The translations under genes and the position numbers were made by a program. Under the pieces are notes generated by a model. It was not told the origin of the DNA. It did not search any database and was given only the letters and a program-made list of their open reading frames with translations. Of a stretch of 64,000 nucleotides of DNA, positions 15,786 to 24,424 are shown in pieces. The stretch's first letter is position 1. Each line of letters starts with the position of its first letter. This DNA is from Microvirga sp. VF16. GTDB taxonomy: Bacteria; Pseudomonadota; Alphaproteobacteria; Rhizobiales; Beijerinckiaceae. The stretch is taken from contig NZ_CP069354.1 of the NCBI RefSeq assembly GCF_016864375.1, positions 3,631,501-3,695,500 on the forward strand. The letters run 5' to 3'.

Positions 15786-15893
15786 TGAAATCACTCGATT
15801 TTTAATTGACGCGGCATGCCGATCATGGTTCCTCCAGCACCAAGGTGACAGGGCACATCGCCCGCCTGCCACGGTTTGCTGGAGGATTTCATA

Positions 15894-16931
15894 ATGGTGA
15901 AACTTTCGTTTGGACGCGGTCTCATTGCCGGTGCAGCCGCTCTTGGTGCCCTGGCAGGATCGAGCCTCTCGGCTTCTGCCGAGGAAGTGCTGAACATCTA
16001 CACGACCCGCGAGCCCGGCCTGATCAAGCCTGTCCTCGACGAATTCACCAAGGAGACCGGCATCAAGGTCAACACGATCTTCATCGCCAACGGTCTCGAA
16101 GAGCGCATCCGCACCGAGGGCCAGAACAGCCCAGCGGATCTGATCATCACCGTCGACATCGGCCGTCTGGCAGCCGCGAAGGATTACGGCGTGACGCAGC
16201 CGGTGAAGTCCGAGGCGCTCGAGAAGGTCATCCCGGCCGTCTATCGCGATCCGGAAGGCCATTGGTTCGGCATCGCCCTGCGCGGCCGCGTCGTCTATGC
16301 CTCCAAGGAGCGTGTGAAGCAGGACAAGATCACCTATGAGGAACTCGCCGATCCCAAGTGGAAGGGCAAGGTGTGCATCCGTTCGGGCCAGCACCTCTAC
16401 AACATCAGCCTGATCGCCGCGATGATCGCCCACAAGGGCGAGGCGAAGGCCGAGGAATGGCTGAAGGGCGTGAAGGCCAATCTCGCCAAGAAGCCCTCGG
16501 GCGGTGACCGCGAGCAGGCCAAGGACATCCTGGCCGGCGTCTGCGATATCGCCGTTGGCAACACCTACTACGTCTCCCTCATGCTCAATGGCAACGACGC
16601 CGAGCAGAAGAAGTGGGGCGAGGCCATCAACGTGATCCTGCCGACCTTCGAGGGCGGCGGCACGCACGTGAACGTCTCCGGTCTGGCCCTGGCGAAGAAC
16701 GCTCCGAACAAGGCCAACGCTGTGAAGTTCATGGAATACATGGTCTCGGACGCCTCTCAGCAGATCCACGCCGAAGCCAATTCCGAATATCCAATCAAGG
16801 CCGGCATCAAGATCCACCCGACCATCGCTTCCTTCGGCGAGCTCAAGGCCGACAATATCCAGATCGCCGAAATCGCGAAGCTGCGTAAGAAGGCCAGCGA
16901 GTTGGTCGACAAGGTTGGCTTTGACCAATAA
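15894..16931 (+). CDS. fbpA: Ferric iron ABC transporter, periplasmic binding protein
   Basis: A 345-residue type II periplasmic binding protein (FbpA/FutA/AfuA group) that captures Fe(III) in the periplasm. A signal peptide ends at LSASA-EEVL; EEVLNIYTTRE at 30-40 is the family's N-terminal strand, and the iron-ligand tyrosine pair is seen in VGNTYYVSLM (Tyr225-Tyr226), with another Tyr at the YTTRE motif. GGAGG at 15881-15885 fixes the ATG at 15894. The permease gene follows after a hairpin. No ATPase gene is in the cluster. Confidence 0.93.
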   Translation: MVKLSFGRGLIAGAAALGALAGSSLSASAEEVLNIYTTREPGLIKPVLDEFTKETGIKVNTIFIANGLEERIRTEGQNSPADLIITVDIGRLAAAKDYGVTQPVKSEALEKVIPAVYRDPEGHWFGIALRGRVVYASKERVKQDKITYEELADPKWKGKVCIRSGQHLYNISLIAAMIAHKGEAKAEEWLKGVKANLAKKPSGGDREQAKDILAGVCDIAVGNTYYVSLMLNGNDAEQKKWGEAINVILPTFEGGGTHVNVSGLALAKNAPNKANAVKFMEYMVSDASQQIHAEANSEYPIKAGIKIHPTIASFGELKADNIQIAEIAKLRKKASELVDKVGFDQ

Positions 16932-16937
16932 GACAAA

Positions 16938-16958
16938 GGGCGGCTGCTCCAGCCGCCC
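16938..16958 (+). terminator. Hairpin between fbpA and fbpB (attenuator-like)
   Basis: Nine-bp stem GGGCGGCTG / CAGCCGCCC with a three-base loop just past the fbpA stop, followed by TCTCCTATTTC (T-rich but broken). A partial terminator would give more binding protein than permease, a common arrangement. Confidence 0.6.
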
Positions 16959-17006
16959 TCTCCTATTTCAGAGAGGCGCCGCCAGCGACGGTGGCGCCGT
17001 TTCCAT

Positions 17007-18752
17007 TTGACCGTGATCGCACAAACGAAGTCCGCATTCCGCCTCTCGTTCCGACGAAAGGCACAGCGCCTTCCCTGGTGGCTTTCGGCCGCTGTGGCTG
17101 CGATCGGCCTGATCGTTCTTCTGCCGCTTGCCGCGCTGATCGGGATCGCCGCCGAAGGCGATGCGGAGATCTGGCCGCACCTCATCGCCAACGTGCTGCC
17201 GGCGAGCACCATCGACACGCTGGCCCTGCTGACCGGGATCGGAATCGTCGCAGGCTCCATGGGCATCACGACGGCCTGGCTCGTCACCGCGCATCGCTTT
17301 CCAGGCCGCAGCATTCTGGTATGGCTGCTGCCGCTGCCGCTCGCGGTGCCGACCTACATCACGGCCTATATCTACGTCGAAATCTTTGACTCCGCCGGCC
17401 TCGTGCAGATGGCCTTGCGCGACATGATGGGCTGGAAGTCGCGTAGCGAGTATTGGTTTCCTGAGATTCGCTCGCTCCCCGGCTGCATCCTCGTGATGTC
17501 GGCGGTGCTCTATCCCTATATTTATATCGCGGCGCGCGCGATGTTCCTGACGCAGAGCGCCAGCATGCTGGAAGTGGCGCGCACGCTCGGCGCCAGCCGC
17601 ATCAAGCTCTTCCGCATCATCGCGCTTCCCCTCGCCCGCCCGGCTCTCGCCGTCGGCGTGTCGCTCGCGCTGCTCGAAGCGCTGAACGACATCGGCGCGA
17701 GCGAGTATCTCGGGGTGCGCACACTCACCGTCTCCGTCTACAATACCTGGCTCAATCGCGGCAGTCTTGCGGGCGCAGCTCAGATCGCCTGTGTCATGCT
17801 CGCCTTTGTCATCGCGCTGATCCTGATCGAGCGCTACGGACGGCGTGACCGGCGCTATGCCGCTTCACCCAAGCGGCACCGCACCGTGCATCCCGTTCCC
17901 CTTTTTGGCCCGCGCGGCTGGATTGCAACATTCCTCTGCGTCATGCCGGTTGTCCTCGGCTTCATCCTGCCGACGGCCTTCCTGCTGCGCGAAACGTTTC
18001 GCGGCCGTCTCTTCGGCCAGTTCGACGCGGATTTCCTCGCCCATTTCATGACGACCATCGGCCTCTCGGTCGTGGCGACGTGCATGGTCTTGCTTCTCGC
18101 CGTCGTTCTGGTCTCGGCAGCCCGCCTCGCCAAGAACTCCCTGACCAGAGGAGCCCTCTTCGTCGCAGGCTTAGGGTATGCGCTTCCCGGGACTGTTCTG
18201 GCGCTGGGACTGATGACGCCACTGGTCGGGATCGACAATCTCATCGGCACCGTCTGGCGCAGCCTTACCGGAGAGCGCCTCGGCCTCCTTCTCATGGGAG
18301 CCGCCGGCGGCATCGTCATCGCCTATGTCATCCGCTTCCTGTCGATTGCGACCGGCTCGCTTTCAGCCGGGCTGGACCGGGTGTCGCCGAGCCTTGAGGA
18401 TGCGGCCCGCACTCTCGGCGCCTCGCGAAGGGAAATGGTCTGGGCGATCCAGATCCCGCTCATGCGCCCAGCCCTTGCCAGCGCCGCCCTGCTGATCTTC
18501 GTCGATTGCATCAAGGAACTTCCGGCGACCCTGCTGCTGCGGCCTCTCAACACGGAGACGCTCTCGACGCTTGTCTACACCTATGCCTCGCGGGGCCGCT
18601 TCGAGGATGGATCACTTGCCGCTCTCGTCATCGTCCTCGTCGGGCTGCTTCCGGTGATCCAGCTCGTGCGCAGCGCCGAAGCCCGGCCGAGAGTGCCGGA
18701 GAGCCCAGGCAGTTCAGCATCGGGTTCTCCGAGCCCGGACGATCGGAGCTGA
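17007..18752 (+). CDS. fbpB: Ferric iron ABC transporter, fused permease
   Basis: A 581-residue protein with two permease halves in tandem, the FbpB/AfuB arrangement. Each half carries an EAA loop: SMLEVARTLGASRIKLFRII (first half) and SLEDAARTLGASRREMVWAI (second). Around twelve hydrophobic segments are visible. The start may be TTG 17007 or GTG 17013; no strong ribosome site separates them. The tail (RVPESPGSSASGSPSPDD) is polar and probably disordered. The missing partner is the ATPase FbpC, which is not nearby. Confidence 0.9.
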   Translation: MTVIAQTKSAFRLSFRRKAQRLPWWLSAAVAAIGLIVLLPLAALIGIAAEGDAEIWPHLIANVLPASTIDTLALLTGIGIVAGSMGITTAWLVTAHRFPGRSILVWLLPLPLAVPTYITAYIYVEIFDSAGLVQMALRDMMGWKSRSEYWFPEIRSLPGCILVMSAVLYPYIYIAARAMFLTQSASMLEVARTLGASRIKLFRIIALPLARPALAVGVSLALLEALNDIGASEYLGVRTLTVSVYNTWLNRGSLAGAAQIACVMLAFVIALILIERYGRRDRRYAASPKRHRTVHPVPLFGPRGWIATFLCVMPVVLGFILPTAFLLRETFRGRLFGQFDADFLAHFMTTIGLSVVATCMVLLLAVVLVSAARLAKNSLTRGALFVAGLGYALPGTVLALGLMTPLVGIDNLIGTVWRSLTGERLGLLLMGAAGGIVIAYVIRFLSIATGSLSAGLDRVSPSLEDAARTLGASRREMVWAIQIPLMRPALASAALLIFVDCIKELPATLLLRPLNTETLSTLVYTYASRGRFEDGSLAALVIVLVGLLPVIQLVRSAEARPRVPESPGSSASGSPSPDDRS

Positions 18753-18872
18753 GGCACATCCTCGATAGGCTAACCAAGCTAGACTTCGGAGCTATCACCT
18801 CCCGATAGAGTGGACCAGGTCAGGAACGCGACTTAAGATGTCTGACAACAGGCTCATCGGAGCGTGAGTGGC

Positions 18873-20009
18873 ATGAAGAAGCGGCTTGTCTTGTGGAGTA
18901 GCCTGGGCGTCGCCGCGCTCCTCGCGACCATCGGCGCGGCTTGGGTCCTCTCCCTGCCGCCAGCACCGGATGTCGGCGCCGCGCCACCGATTGCGAAGGA
19001 GGAGGCCGATGCCATGCTCGCGGCCTTGAAGCCGCCGAAGCGCCAGCGCCCCCTTATCGCGATTATCGGCATCAACGACGCCACTGAGACCACCGACTAT
19101 CTCATGCCCTATGGCATTCTCCGGCGCGCCGATGTTGCCGATGTGGTGGCGCTGGCAACGAAACCGGAGCCGGTGACACTCTACCCGGCATTCAAGGTCG
19201 TGCCGGACATGACGGTCGCGGATTTCGACACGCGGCACCCCGATGGCGCCGATTATGTCATTGTTCCCGCCATGAGCCGGGACGATGACCCGACCGTCCT
19301 GCAATGGCTCAGAAACCAGGCCGCCAAGGGCGCAACCGTCATCGGCGTTTGCGCAGGCGCCAAGATCGTTGGCGAGACCGGGCTCCTCGACGGCAAGCTG
19401 GCGACCACGCACTGGTATTATCTCGATGAGCTGCGCAAGAGGCATCCGGCGATCCGCTATGTCGCGGACCGACGGCTGGTGGTCGATCGGGGCGTTGTGA
19501 CGACGACGGGAATCACGGCCTCCATGCCGATGTCGCTCACACTGATCGAGGCTATCGCGGGCCGGGACAAGGCCGAGGCTGTCGCCCGTGATCTCGGTCT
19601 TCCTCACTGGGACGCGCGCCATGAAAGCGACGCGTTCACATTCACACGGCCATTCGCCCTTACGGCCCTCGCCAATACGCTCGCCTTCTGGAACCGCGAG
19701 CAGCTCGGCATCGACCTTCGGGCCGGCGCCGACGAGGTTTCGCTCGCCCTCGTGGCGGATGCCTGGTCGAGGACCTACCGGTCACACGCGGTGACATTTG
19801 CGCGGACGGCAGATGCGCTCGAGACCCGGAACCACATCCGCATCATTCCCGACAAGGTTGCGACGAACTGGTCCGCGGAACACCTGCTGCCAGCCATCGG
19901 AAGCCAGCGGCCGGCCCAGGCACTGGATCAGGCCCTGCAGGGAATTGCGACCCGATATGGAATGCCCACGGCCGATCTCGTCGCCATGCAGCTTGAATAC
20001 AGACGCTGA
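18873..20009 (+). CDS. Membrane-anchored DJ-1/PfpI (GlxA-like) family protein
   Basis: A 378-residue protein with an N-terminal membrane anchor (LVLWSSLGVAALLATIGAAW) followed by a class I glutamine-amidotransferase-like domain of the DJ-1/PfpI type. Features are the strand RPLIAIIGINDATETTDYLMP, the YVIVPAMSRDDDPTVLQWLR segment, and the nucleophile elbow VIGVCAGAKIVGETGLLDGK, in which Cys160 is in the right place. Such domains precede AraC DNA-binding domains in GlxA, but none is present; the C-terminal part is an extra alpha-helical region. The ATG at 18873 is supported by GGAG at 18859-18862; the GTG at 18864 is too close to it. Enzymatic role unknown. Confidence 0.8.
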   Translation: MKKRLVLWSSLGVAALLATIGAAWVLSLPPAPDVGAAPPIAKEEADAMLAALKPPKRQRPLIAIIGINDATETTDYLMPYGILRRADVADVVALATKPEPVTLYPAFKVVPDMTVADFDTRHPDGADYVIVPAMSRDDDPTVLQWLRNQAAKGATVIGVCAGAKIVGETGLLDGKLATTHWYYLDELRKRHPAIRYVADRRLVVDRGVVTTTGITASMPMSLTLIEAIAGRDKAEAVARDLGLPHWDARHESDAFTFTRPFALTALANTLAFWNREQLGIDLRAGADEVSLALVADAWSRTYRSHAVTFARTADALETRNHIRIIPDKVATNWSAEHLLPAIGSQRPAQALDQALQGIATRYGMPTADLVAMQLEYRR

Positions 20010-20019
20010 CGCTCGCCTA

Positions 20020-20100
20020 GCGCATCGAACGATGCGCCACTTAAGGGATTGAGCATCGGATCGATCCCAAAAGTGCCCTCCACTTTTGGGTCCGATGCTC
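20020..20100. repeat. Two copies of the dispersed palindromic repeat
   Basis: GCGCATCG-AA-CGATGCGC at 20020-20037 is a short palindrome; GAGCATCGGA...CCCAAAAGTG and CACTTTTGGGTCCGATGCTC at 20051-20100 form a longer one with an interrupted left arm. Both lie between convergent genes. Confidence 0.7.
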
Positions 20101-20113
20101 TAGAAATCATCCT

Positions 20114-20704
20114 TCACGACGGCCATTGGTCCAGCACGACTTCACTGCTCACCGTCTCGACCTGATAGCGGTAGCGCCTCGAATAAAGCGTCAGAAGTGA
20201 ATCGTGTCCCTCGTCCGATGAACTGCAGACGCCGTCGGCCACGATCACGACCCGCAATCCTAGATCGACTGCGCCGAGCACGGTAGCGAGCACGCACATA
20301 TCGGTTTCGGAGCCGGTGATCAGCAGAGTATCGATGCCGCGCTCGCTCACGAGATCGCGCAGCTTGTGGCCGGCGAAGGCGGAATAGACCGGCTTGTCCA
20401 GGACGACTGCGGGTGGAACAAGCCGTTTCAGCGGCGGCATCAGCTCCAATAGTCGCGGATCGAAGTACTCGCGGGTGACCTGACGCCATTGCTCGTAATA
20501 GCCGCGCCATGTCCCCGGCATGTCTTCGGGACGGAACGGGGGAATGAAGCGGGTGAAGACCGTGCGGTCGGGAGCCCGCTCGACAATCTGCGCAACAGTT
20601 GGCAGGACGCGCTCCATCCACGGGGTCGGCCACGGCCCATCGACCGAGAAGAGGCGCTGCATATCGATGCAAAGGTGAAGTGTAGCGGGGCTTAATGGCG
20701 TCAT
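20114..20704 (-). CDS. Isochorismatase-family cysteine hydrolase
   Basis: A 196-residue hydrolase of the isochorismatase/nicotinamidase fold. The catalytic triad is visible: Asp14 in LCIDMQ, Lys104 in LDKPVYSAF, and Cys137 in GSETDMCVLAT, with the usual cis-peptide neighbourhood. Substrate cannot be told. Upstream on the minus strand, two identical 53-bp copies each encode an 18-codon frame that ends by overlapping the next ATG (ATGA), and the last one overlaps this start codon, so translation may be coupled. Confidence 0.87.
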   Translation of the reverse strand: MTPLSPATLHLCIDMQRLFSVDGPWPTPWMERVLPTVAQIVERAPDRTVFTRFIPPFRPEDMPGTWRGYYEQWRQVTREYFDPRLLELMPPLKRLVPPAVVLDKPVYSAFAGHKLRDLVSERGIDTLLITGSETDMCVLATVLGAVDLGLRVVIVADGVCSSSDEGHDSLLTLYSRRYRYQVETVSSEVVLDQWPS

Positions 20705-20806
20705 GGTGGAAAGAAAAACGGATCAGCAGGAGCCCAGTTCCGCGCTTGGCCACTCATGGTGGAAAGAAAAACGGATCAGCAGGAGCCCAGTTCCGCGCTT
20801 GGCCAC
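20701..20806. repeat. Perfect 53-bp tandem duplication
   Basis: 20701-20753 and 20754-20806 are identical base for base, and a third copy begins with five matching bases at 20807-20811. The duplication contains the start-codon region of the isochorismatase gene. Identity of the copies implies a recent event or active correction. Confidence 0.95.
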
Positions 20807-20810
20807 TCAT
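20701..20810 (-). CDS. Two overlapping 18-codon upstream frames
   Basis: On the minus strand each duplicated unit encodes M-S-G-Q-A-R-N-W-A-P-A-D and ends F-F-F-P-P-stop: 20810-20754 and 20757-20701. Each stop overlaps the next ATG by four bases. No strong ribosome site is seen. Either a chain of coupled upstream frames or a by-product of the duplication. Confidence 0.35.
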
Positions 20811-20819
20811 GATAAACGA

Positions 20820-20845
20820 CAGGCCCCGGGTTACCCCGGGACCTG
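20820..20845 (-). terminator. Terminator-like hairpin after the CoA-transferase beta gene
   Basis: CAGGCCCCGGG / CCCGGGACCTG-type stem with one mismatch and a short loop around 20831-20833, downstream of the minus-strand scoB stop. The tail TCGTTTATC is weakly T-rich. Confidence 0.5.
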
Positions 20846-20886
20846 CAGGAAAGAGAACTGACTTGACGTGCAACGCGCCGTAACGA

Positions 20887-21567
20887 TCAGGCCGCGTTGG
20901 ACTGGCTTCCGTTCAGGGCGACCTTGAACTCGGCCTGGGTCTTGGCCTTGATCTCATCGAGGGTGACGCCGTCGGCGAGCTCGATCAGGGTCATGCCGGA
21001 GCCGCCCTTCTTGTCGATGGCAAACACGCCCAGATCGGTGATCACCAGATCGACCACGCCGGTGCCGGTGAGCGGCAGGTTGCAGGCCTTCAGCAGCTTC
21101 GGATCCTCCGAGCCATCCTTGGCCTTGGCGACATGCTCCATGACCACGACGACGCGCTTGACGCCCGCCACCAGATCCATGGCGCCGCCCATGCCCTTCA
21201 CCATCTTGCCGGGGATCATCCAGTTGGCGAGATCGCCGTTTGCGGCCACCTGCATGGCGCCCAGGATCGACAGGTCGATATGGCCGCCGCGGATCATGCC
21301 GAAGGAATCGGAGCTGGAGAAATAGCTCGTGGTCGGCAGCTCGGTGATCGTCTGCTTGCCGGCATTGATCAGGTCCGCGTCCTCCTCGCCCTCATAGGGG
21401 AATGGGCCCATGCCGAGCATGCCGTTCTCCGACTGCAGCTGCACGCGCATGCCCTTCGGGATGTAGTTCGACACCAGCGTCGGAATGCCGATGCCGAGAT
21501 TGACGTAGAAGCCGTCGCGCAGCTCCTTGGCCGCGCGGGCGGCCATCTGGTCACGGGTCCAGGCCAT
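20887..21567 (-). CDS. scoB: 3-oxoacid CoA-transferase, subunit B
   Basis: Beta subunit (226 residues) of a succinyl-CoA:3-oxoacid (acetoacetate) CoA-transferase, which moves CoA between carboxylic acids during ketone-body or polyhydroxybutyrate breakdown. The catalytic glutamate is Glu47 in LQSENGMLGMG; NLGIGIPTLVSNYIP is the typical N-terminal strand and GSGMTLIELADGVTLDEI the C-terminal signature. The start overlaps the alpha-subunit stop by one base (TGATG). PcaJ (3-oxoadipate CoA-transferase) is the main alternative; the two are hard to separate without a tree, and no pca genes are nearby. Confidence 0.92.
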   Translation of the reverse strand: MAWTRDQMAARAAKELRDGFYVNLGIGIPTLVSNYIPKGMRVQLQSENGMLGMGPFPYEGEEDADLINAGKQTITELPTTSYFSSSDSFGMIRGGHIDLSILGAMQVAANGDLANWMIPGKMVKGMGGAMDLVAGVKRVVVVMEHVAKAKDGSEDPKLLKACNLPLTGTGVVDLVITDLGVFAIDKKGGSGMTLIELADGVTLDEIKAKTQAEFKVALNGSQSNAA

Positions 21568-22301
21568 CAGACTTCCTCTCCTGCTCCGGCAGGCGCGGCC
21601 TCGGCGCGCTTGCGGGTCGTGCGTTGCTCGATGTGTTTGACCGGGTTCGGCACATGCACCATGCGTTTGACGAAGATGCCCGGCGTGTGGATGCCATCCG
21701 GATCGATCTTGCCGGCTTCGACCAGATGCTCGACCTCGGCGATGGTGAGGCGCGAAGCGGTCGCCATCATCGGGTTAAAGTTGCGGGCGGTCTTGCGGTA
21801 GACGAGGTTGCCCTCGGTGTCGCCCTTGAAGGCATGCACGATGGAGATGTCGGCGAACAGGCCCGTTTCCATGACGTATGGCTCGCCGTTGAACTCGCGC
21901 ACCTCCTTGCCCTCGGCAATCAGCGTGCCGACGCCGGTCTTGGTGTAGAAGGCCGGGATGCCGGCACCGCCAGCGCGGATGCGCTCGGCCAGCGTGCCTT
22001 GCGGGTTGAATTCCAGCTCCAGCTCGCCGGAGAGATATTGCTGGGCAAACAGTTTGTTCTCGCCCACATAAGAACTGATCATCTTGCGGATCTGGCGGGT
22101 CTCGAGCAGGCGGCCGAGGCCGATGCCGTCGACGCCGGCATTGTTGGAGATGAAGGTCAGGTCCTTCGCCCCCGAATCACGGATCGCCTCGATCAGCGTC
22201 TCCGGAATGCCGCACAGGCCGAAACCGCCGGCCATGATGGTCATGCCATCCTTGACCGCTCCAGCCAGCGCTGCCCGCGCATCGCTGTAAACTTTATCCA
22301 T
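21567..22301 (-). CDS. scoA: 3-oxoacid CoA-transferase, subunit A
   Basis: Alpha subunit, 244 residues, forming the CoA-binding half of the enzyme. GGFGLCGIPETLI at 25-37 is the family signature, followed by FISNNAGVDG and the PEFN-like segment LELEFNPQGTLAERIRAGGAGIPAFYT. ATG at 22301 is preceded by CAGGGAGAAG; an upstream in-frame start at 22364 would add 21 unrelated residues. The C-terminal tail (RTTRKRAEAAPAGAGEEV) is longer than in most alpha subunits. Probably the first gene of a two-gene operon. Confidence 0.92.
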   Translation of the reverse strand: MDKVYSDARAALAGAVKDGMTIMAGGFGLCGIPETLIEAIRDSGAKDLTFISNNAGVDGIGLGRLLETRQIRKMISSYVGENKLFAQQYLSGELELEFNPQGTLAERIRAGGAGIPAFYTKTGVGTLIAEGKEVREFNGEPYVMETGLFADISIVHAFKGDTEGNLVYRKTARNFNPMMATASRLTIAEVEHLVEAGKIDPDGIHTPGIFVKRMVHVPNPVKHIEQRTTRKRAEAAPAGAGEEV

Positions 22302-22535
22302 CAAAACTTCTCCCTGTGAGCAGATTCCTGCCCTTCGAAGCACTCCAAACCGACCCGCGGCCATTAGGTCGCAGGGCAGGTCTGGCTCGAATGGCGGCCA
22401 CCCTGCAACCTGGCCTCAATTTAGACAATCCCTTCATATGGATATATGGAAACGATCCATGATTTCGGTCTTGCCTGAGGACATTCCCTCATCCCCGCTT
22501 GCGAGGCAGGACTTAAGGTTTACAACATTCATCCC

Positions 22536-24347
22536 ATGTCCCGCCGCGTTGTCCTCCTCATTGCGTTGATTTCGCTCGCCGTTCTCGGAACGGCAGCCTC
22601 TCCCTGGACGCTTCCAGGGGGCGGCCTTTCGGCGGCTCTGACCAAGCACGTGAAAGACAAATACGGCCTCGAGCTGACGGTCAGAGGTCGCAGCACCTTC
22701 GCCGTCCTCCCCATTCCCCGGGTCAAGTTCGAGAATGTCACGCTTCAGTTCCCGGATCGGGCCCTTAAGGCCGAGGGCGGAACCCTGAGGGGCGAGCTTC
22801 GCCTCCTGCCGCTTCTCATGGGGCGGATCGAGCTCTCCGACTTCGACCTGACAGAAACGCGCATCACAGGTTCCTTCCAGGCCCTGCAATCGGTCAAATG
22901 GACGGAGATTCTCAAGGATCGGTCGAGCGCGACCTATGCCCGGCGCCTCATCGTGAGCAAATCCACCCTGCGCTGGACCGATCTGAAGGAAGCCAATCTC
23001 GACCAGCTCAACCTCGTCATCCGCTGGGCCGACGCGGCCGAGCCGATGACCATGGTGGGATCCGCTCACTGGCGGGACGAGGTGATTTCCCTCGAACAGG
23101 CCTCGGTTTTCCCCGATCTTTTGGTCTCCGACCGGATCAGCCCCTTCACCCTGACTCTCGCCACTCCCTCGGCGCGCATTGCGGCCGAAGGCGAGGCGCA
23201 ACTCGGCGAAACCCCGCGGATCACCGGGGAGAGCACCATCCAGGCCAAATCCGTGCGCGATTTCACCCGCTGGAGCGGCGTGGAGCTGCCCTTCGGGTCG
23301 CTGCTGCGAGCGGTCTCCGTCGGCGGTGATTTCTCCATGGACCGTCGGCGCCTGTCATGGCCCGCCGTTTCGGTGATGCTGGGCGACGACAAGCTCGAAG
23401 GCACTCTGGGTGTCCGCTTCGATACCGACCGGCCCGTCATCACCGGGACGCTCGCGGCCGACACGCTCAATCTGTCGGATCTGTTCGCGCCCTTCTCTCA
23501 GGCCCGGACCTCCTCCGGCTCCTGGAGCGAGGAAACCATCGATCTGACGCGGGCCACCGGCACCGATCTCGACCTGCGCCTCTCGGCCGCGAGCGCCAGC
23601 CTCGGCCGCCTCAGCCTCGACGACATGGCCGCTAGCGTGCTCGTGCAACCCGGCCGGATCGAGGCTTCCATCGGACGGGCCGGCTTCCATGACGGCAGCC
23701 TCAAGGGCCGTCTGTCCCTGGTGAAGCACAACGGTCAGGTCGAACTGAAGAGTCAGGGCACATTTGCTGGCGTGAAGATCGCTCCCTTCCTCGCCGCCAT
23801 GGGCGAGCCGCGCTGGATCACCGGCCAGGCGACCGGGCAGTTCAGTTTCGAGGGACTGGGCAAGAATCCTGCAGATGTGATCCGTGAGGCCCAGGGCCGC
23901 TCCTCGATCGAGGTCACCGAAGGCGAGCTCGTGGGCATCGCCCTCCATGACGCCCTTCGCCGGGTGGAGAAGCGTCCGCTCCTTGCCTCGCTCAACTGGA
24001 AGGGCGGGCGCACACCATTCGACAAGGCACAGGCGCAGGTCGTGGTGAAGAACGGTATCGGCGAGATCGCGGAAGCCCGTCTCTGGGGACCTGACGTGCA
24101 GGCCGACCTGAAGGGGCAGGTGCTTCTGGTCGACCGCCAGCTCAGCATGACGGCGAATGTTTCGCCGGCCGATGCCCAGACGGGCCAGTCACCCGCCCTC
24201 GTCTTCAACGTCATGGGCGATTGGGACAATGTCGCGGTGTCCCCGCAGGTCCGCTCCCTTATCGAGCGCTCGGGCGCAGCGAAGCCTCTCTTCCCTTCCG
24301 AGCGCGTTCCGGCCAACCAGCAGCGGCCTCAGGCTACTGCTCAGTGA
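22536..24347 (+). CDS. AsmA-family protein
   Basis: A 603-residue envelope protein anchored by an N-terminal hydrophobic segment (VVLLIALISLAVLGTAA). It has the AsmA N-terminal pattern (TVRGRSTFAVLPIPRVKFEN; ELRLLPLLMGRIELSDFDL) and the conserved AsmA_2 C-terminal block (GQATGQFSFEGLGKNPADVI, then SIEVTEGELVGIALHDALRR). The family is related to TamB/YhdP and is thought to form elongated grooves for lipid transport between membranes. Single gene between divergent scoAB and convergent pot genes. Confidence 0.9.
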   Translation: MSRRVVLLIALISLAVLGTAASPWTLPGGGLSAALTKHVKDKYGLELTVRGRSTFAVLPIPRVKFENVTLQFPDRALKAEGGTLRGELRLLPLLMGRIELSDFDLTETRITGSFQALQSVKWTEILKDRSSATYARRLIVSKSTLRWTDLKEANLDQLNLVIRWADAAEPMTMVGSAHWRDEVISLEQASVFPDLLVSDRISPFTLTLATPSARIAAEGEAQLGETPRITGESTIQAKSVRDFTRWSGVELPFGSLLRAVSVGGDFSMDRRRLSWPAVSVMLGDDKLEGTLGVRFDTDRPVITGTLAADTLNLSDLFAPFSQARTSSGSWSEETIDLTRATGTDLDLRLSAASASLGRLSLDDMAASVLVQPGRIEASIGRAGFHDGSLKGRLSLVKHNGQVELKSQGTFAGVKIAPFLAAMGEPRWITGQATGQFSFEGLGKNPADVIREAQGRSSIEVTEGELVGIALHDALRRVEKRPLLASLNWKGGRTPFDKAQAQVVVKNGIGEIAEARLWGPDVQADLKGQVLLVDRQLSMTANVSPADAQTGQSPALVFNVMGDWDNVAVSPQVRSLIERSGAAKPLFPSERVPANQQRPQATAQ

Positions 24348-24360
24348 GCCTCGCCATCGT

Positions 24361-24424
24361 GCGGCCCCAGAGGGCCGCATCAGCAAAAAGTGGATCCGAT
24401 TTTCCGTATCAACGATGCTCTAGC
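24361..24424. repeat. Hairpin plus degenerate palindromic repeat
   Basis: GCGGCC / GGCCGC (24361-24378) forms a small stem just after the asmA stop, followed by AAAAAGTGGATCCGATTTTCC and CGATGCTC, recognisable as half of the dispersed repeat. It separates the converging asmA and potC genes and may terminate both. Confidence 0.5.

Noticed and set aside
15633..16928. Minus-strand 431-codon frame opposite fbpA
   Set aside because: Shadow of fbpA; composition without family match.
20142..20753. Alternative frame covering the isochorismatase gene
   Set aside because: The other frame has the catalytic triad; this one is Arg-rich noise.
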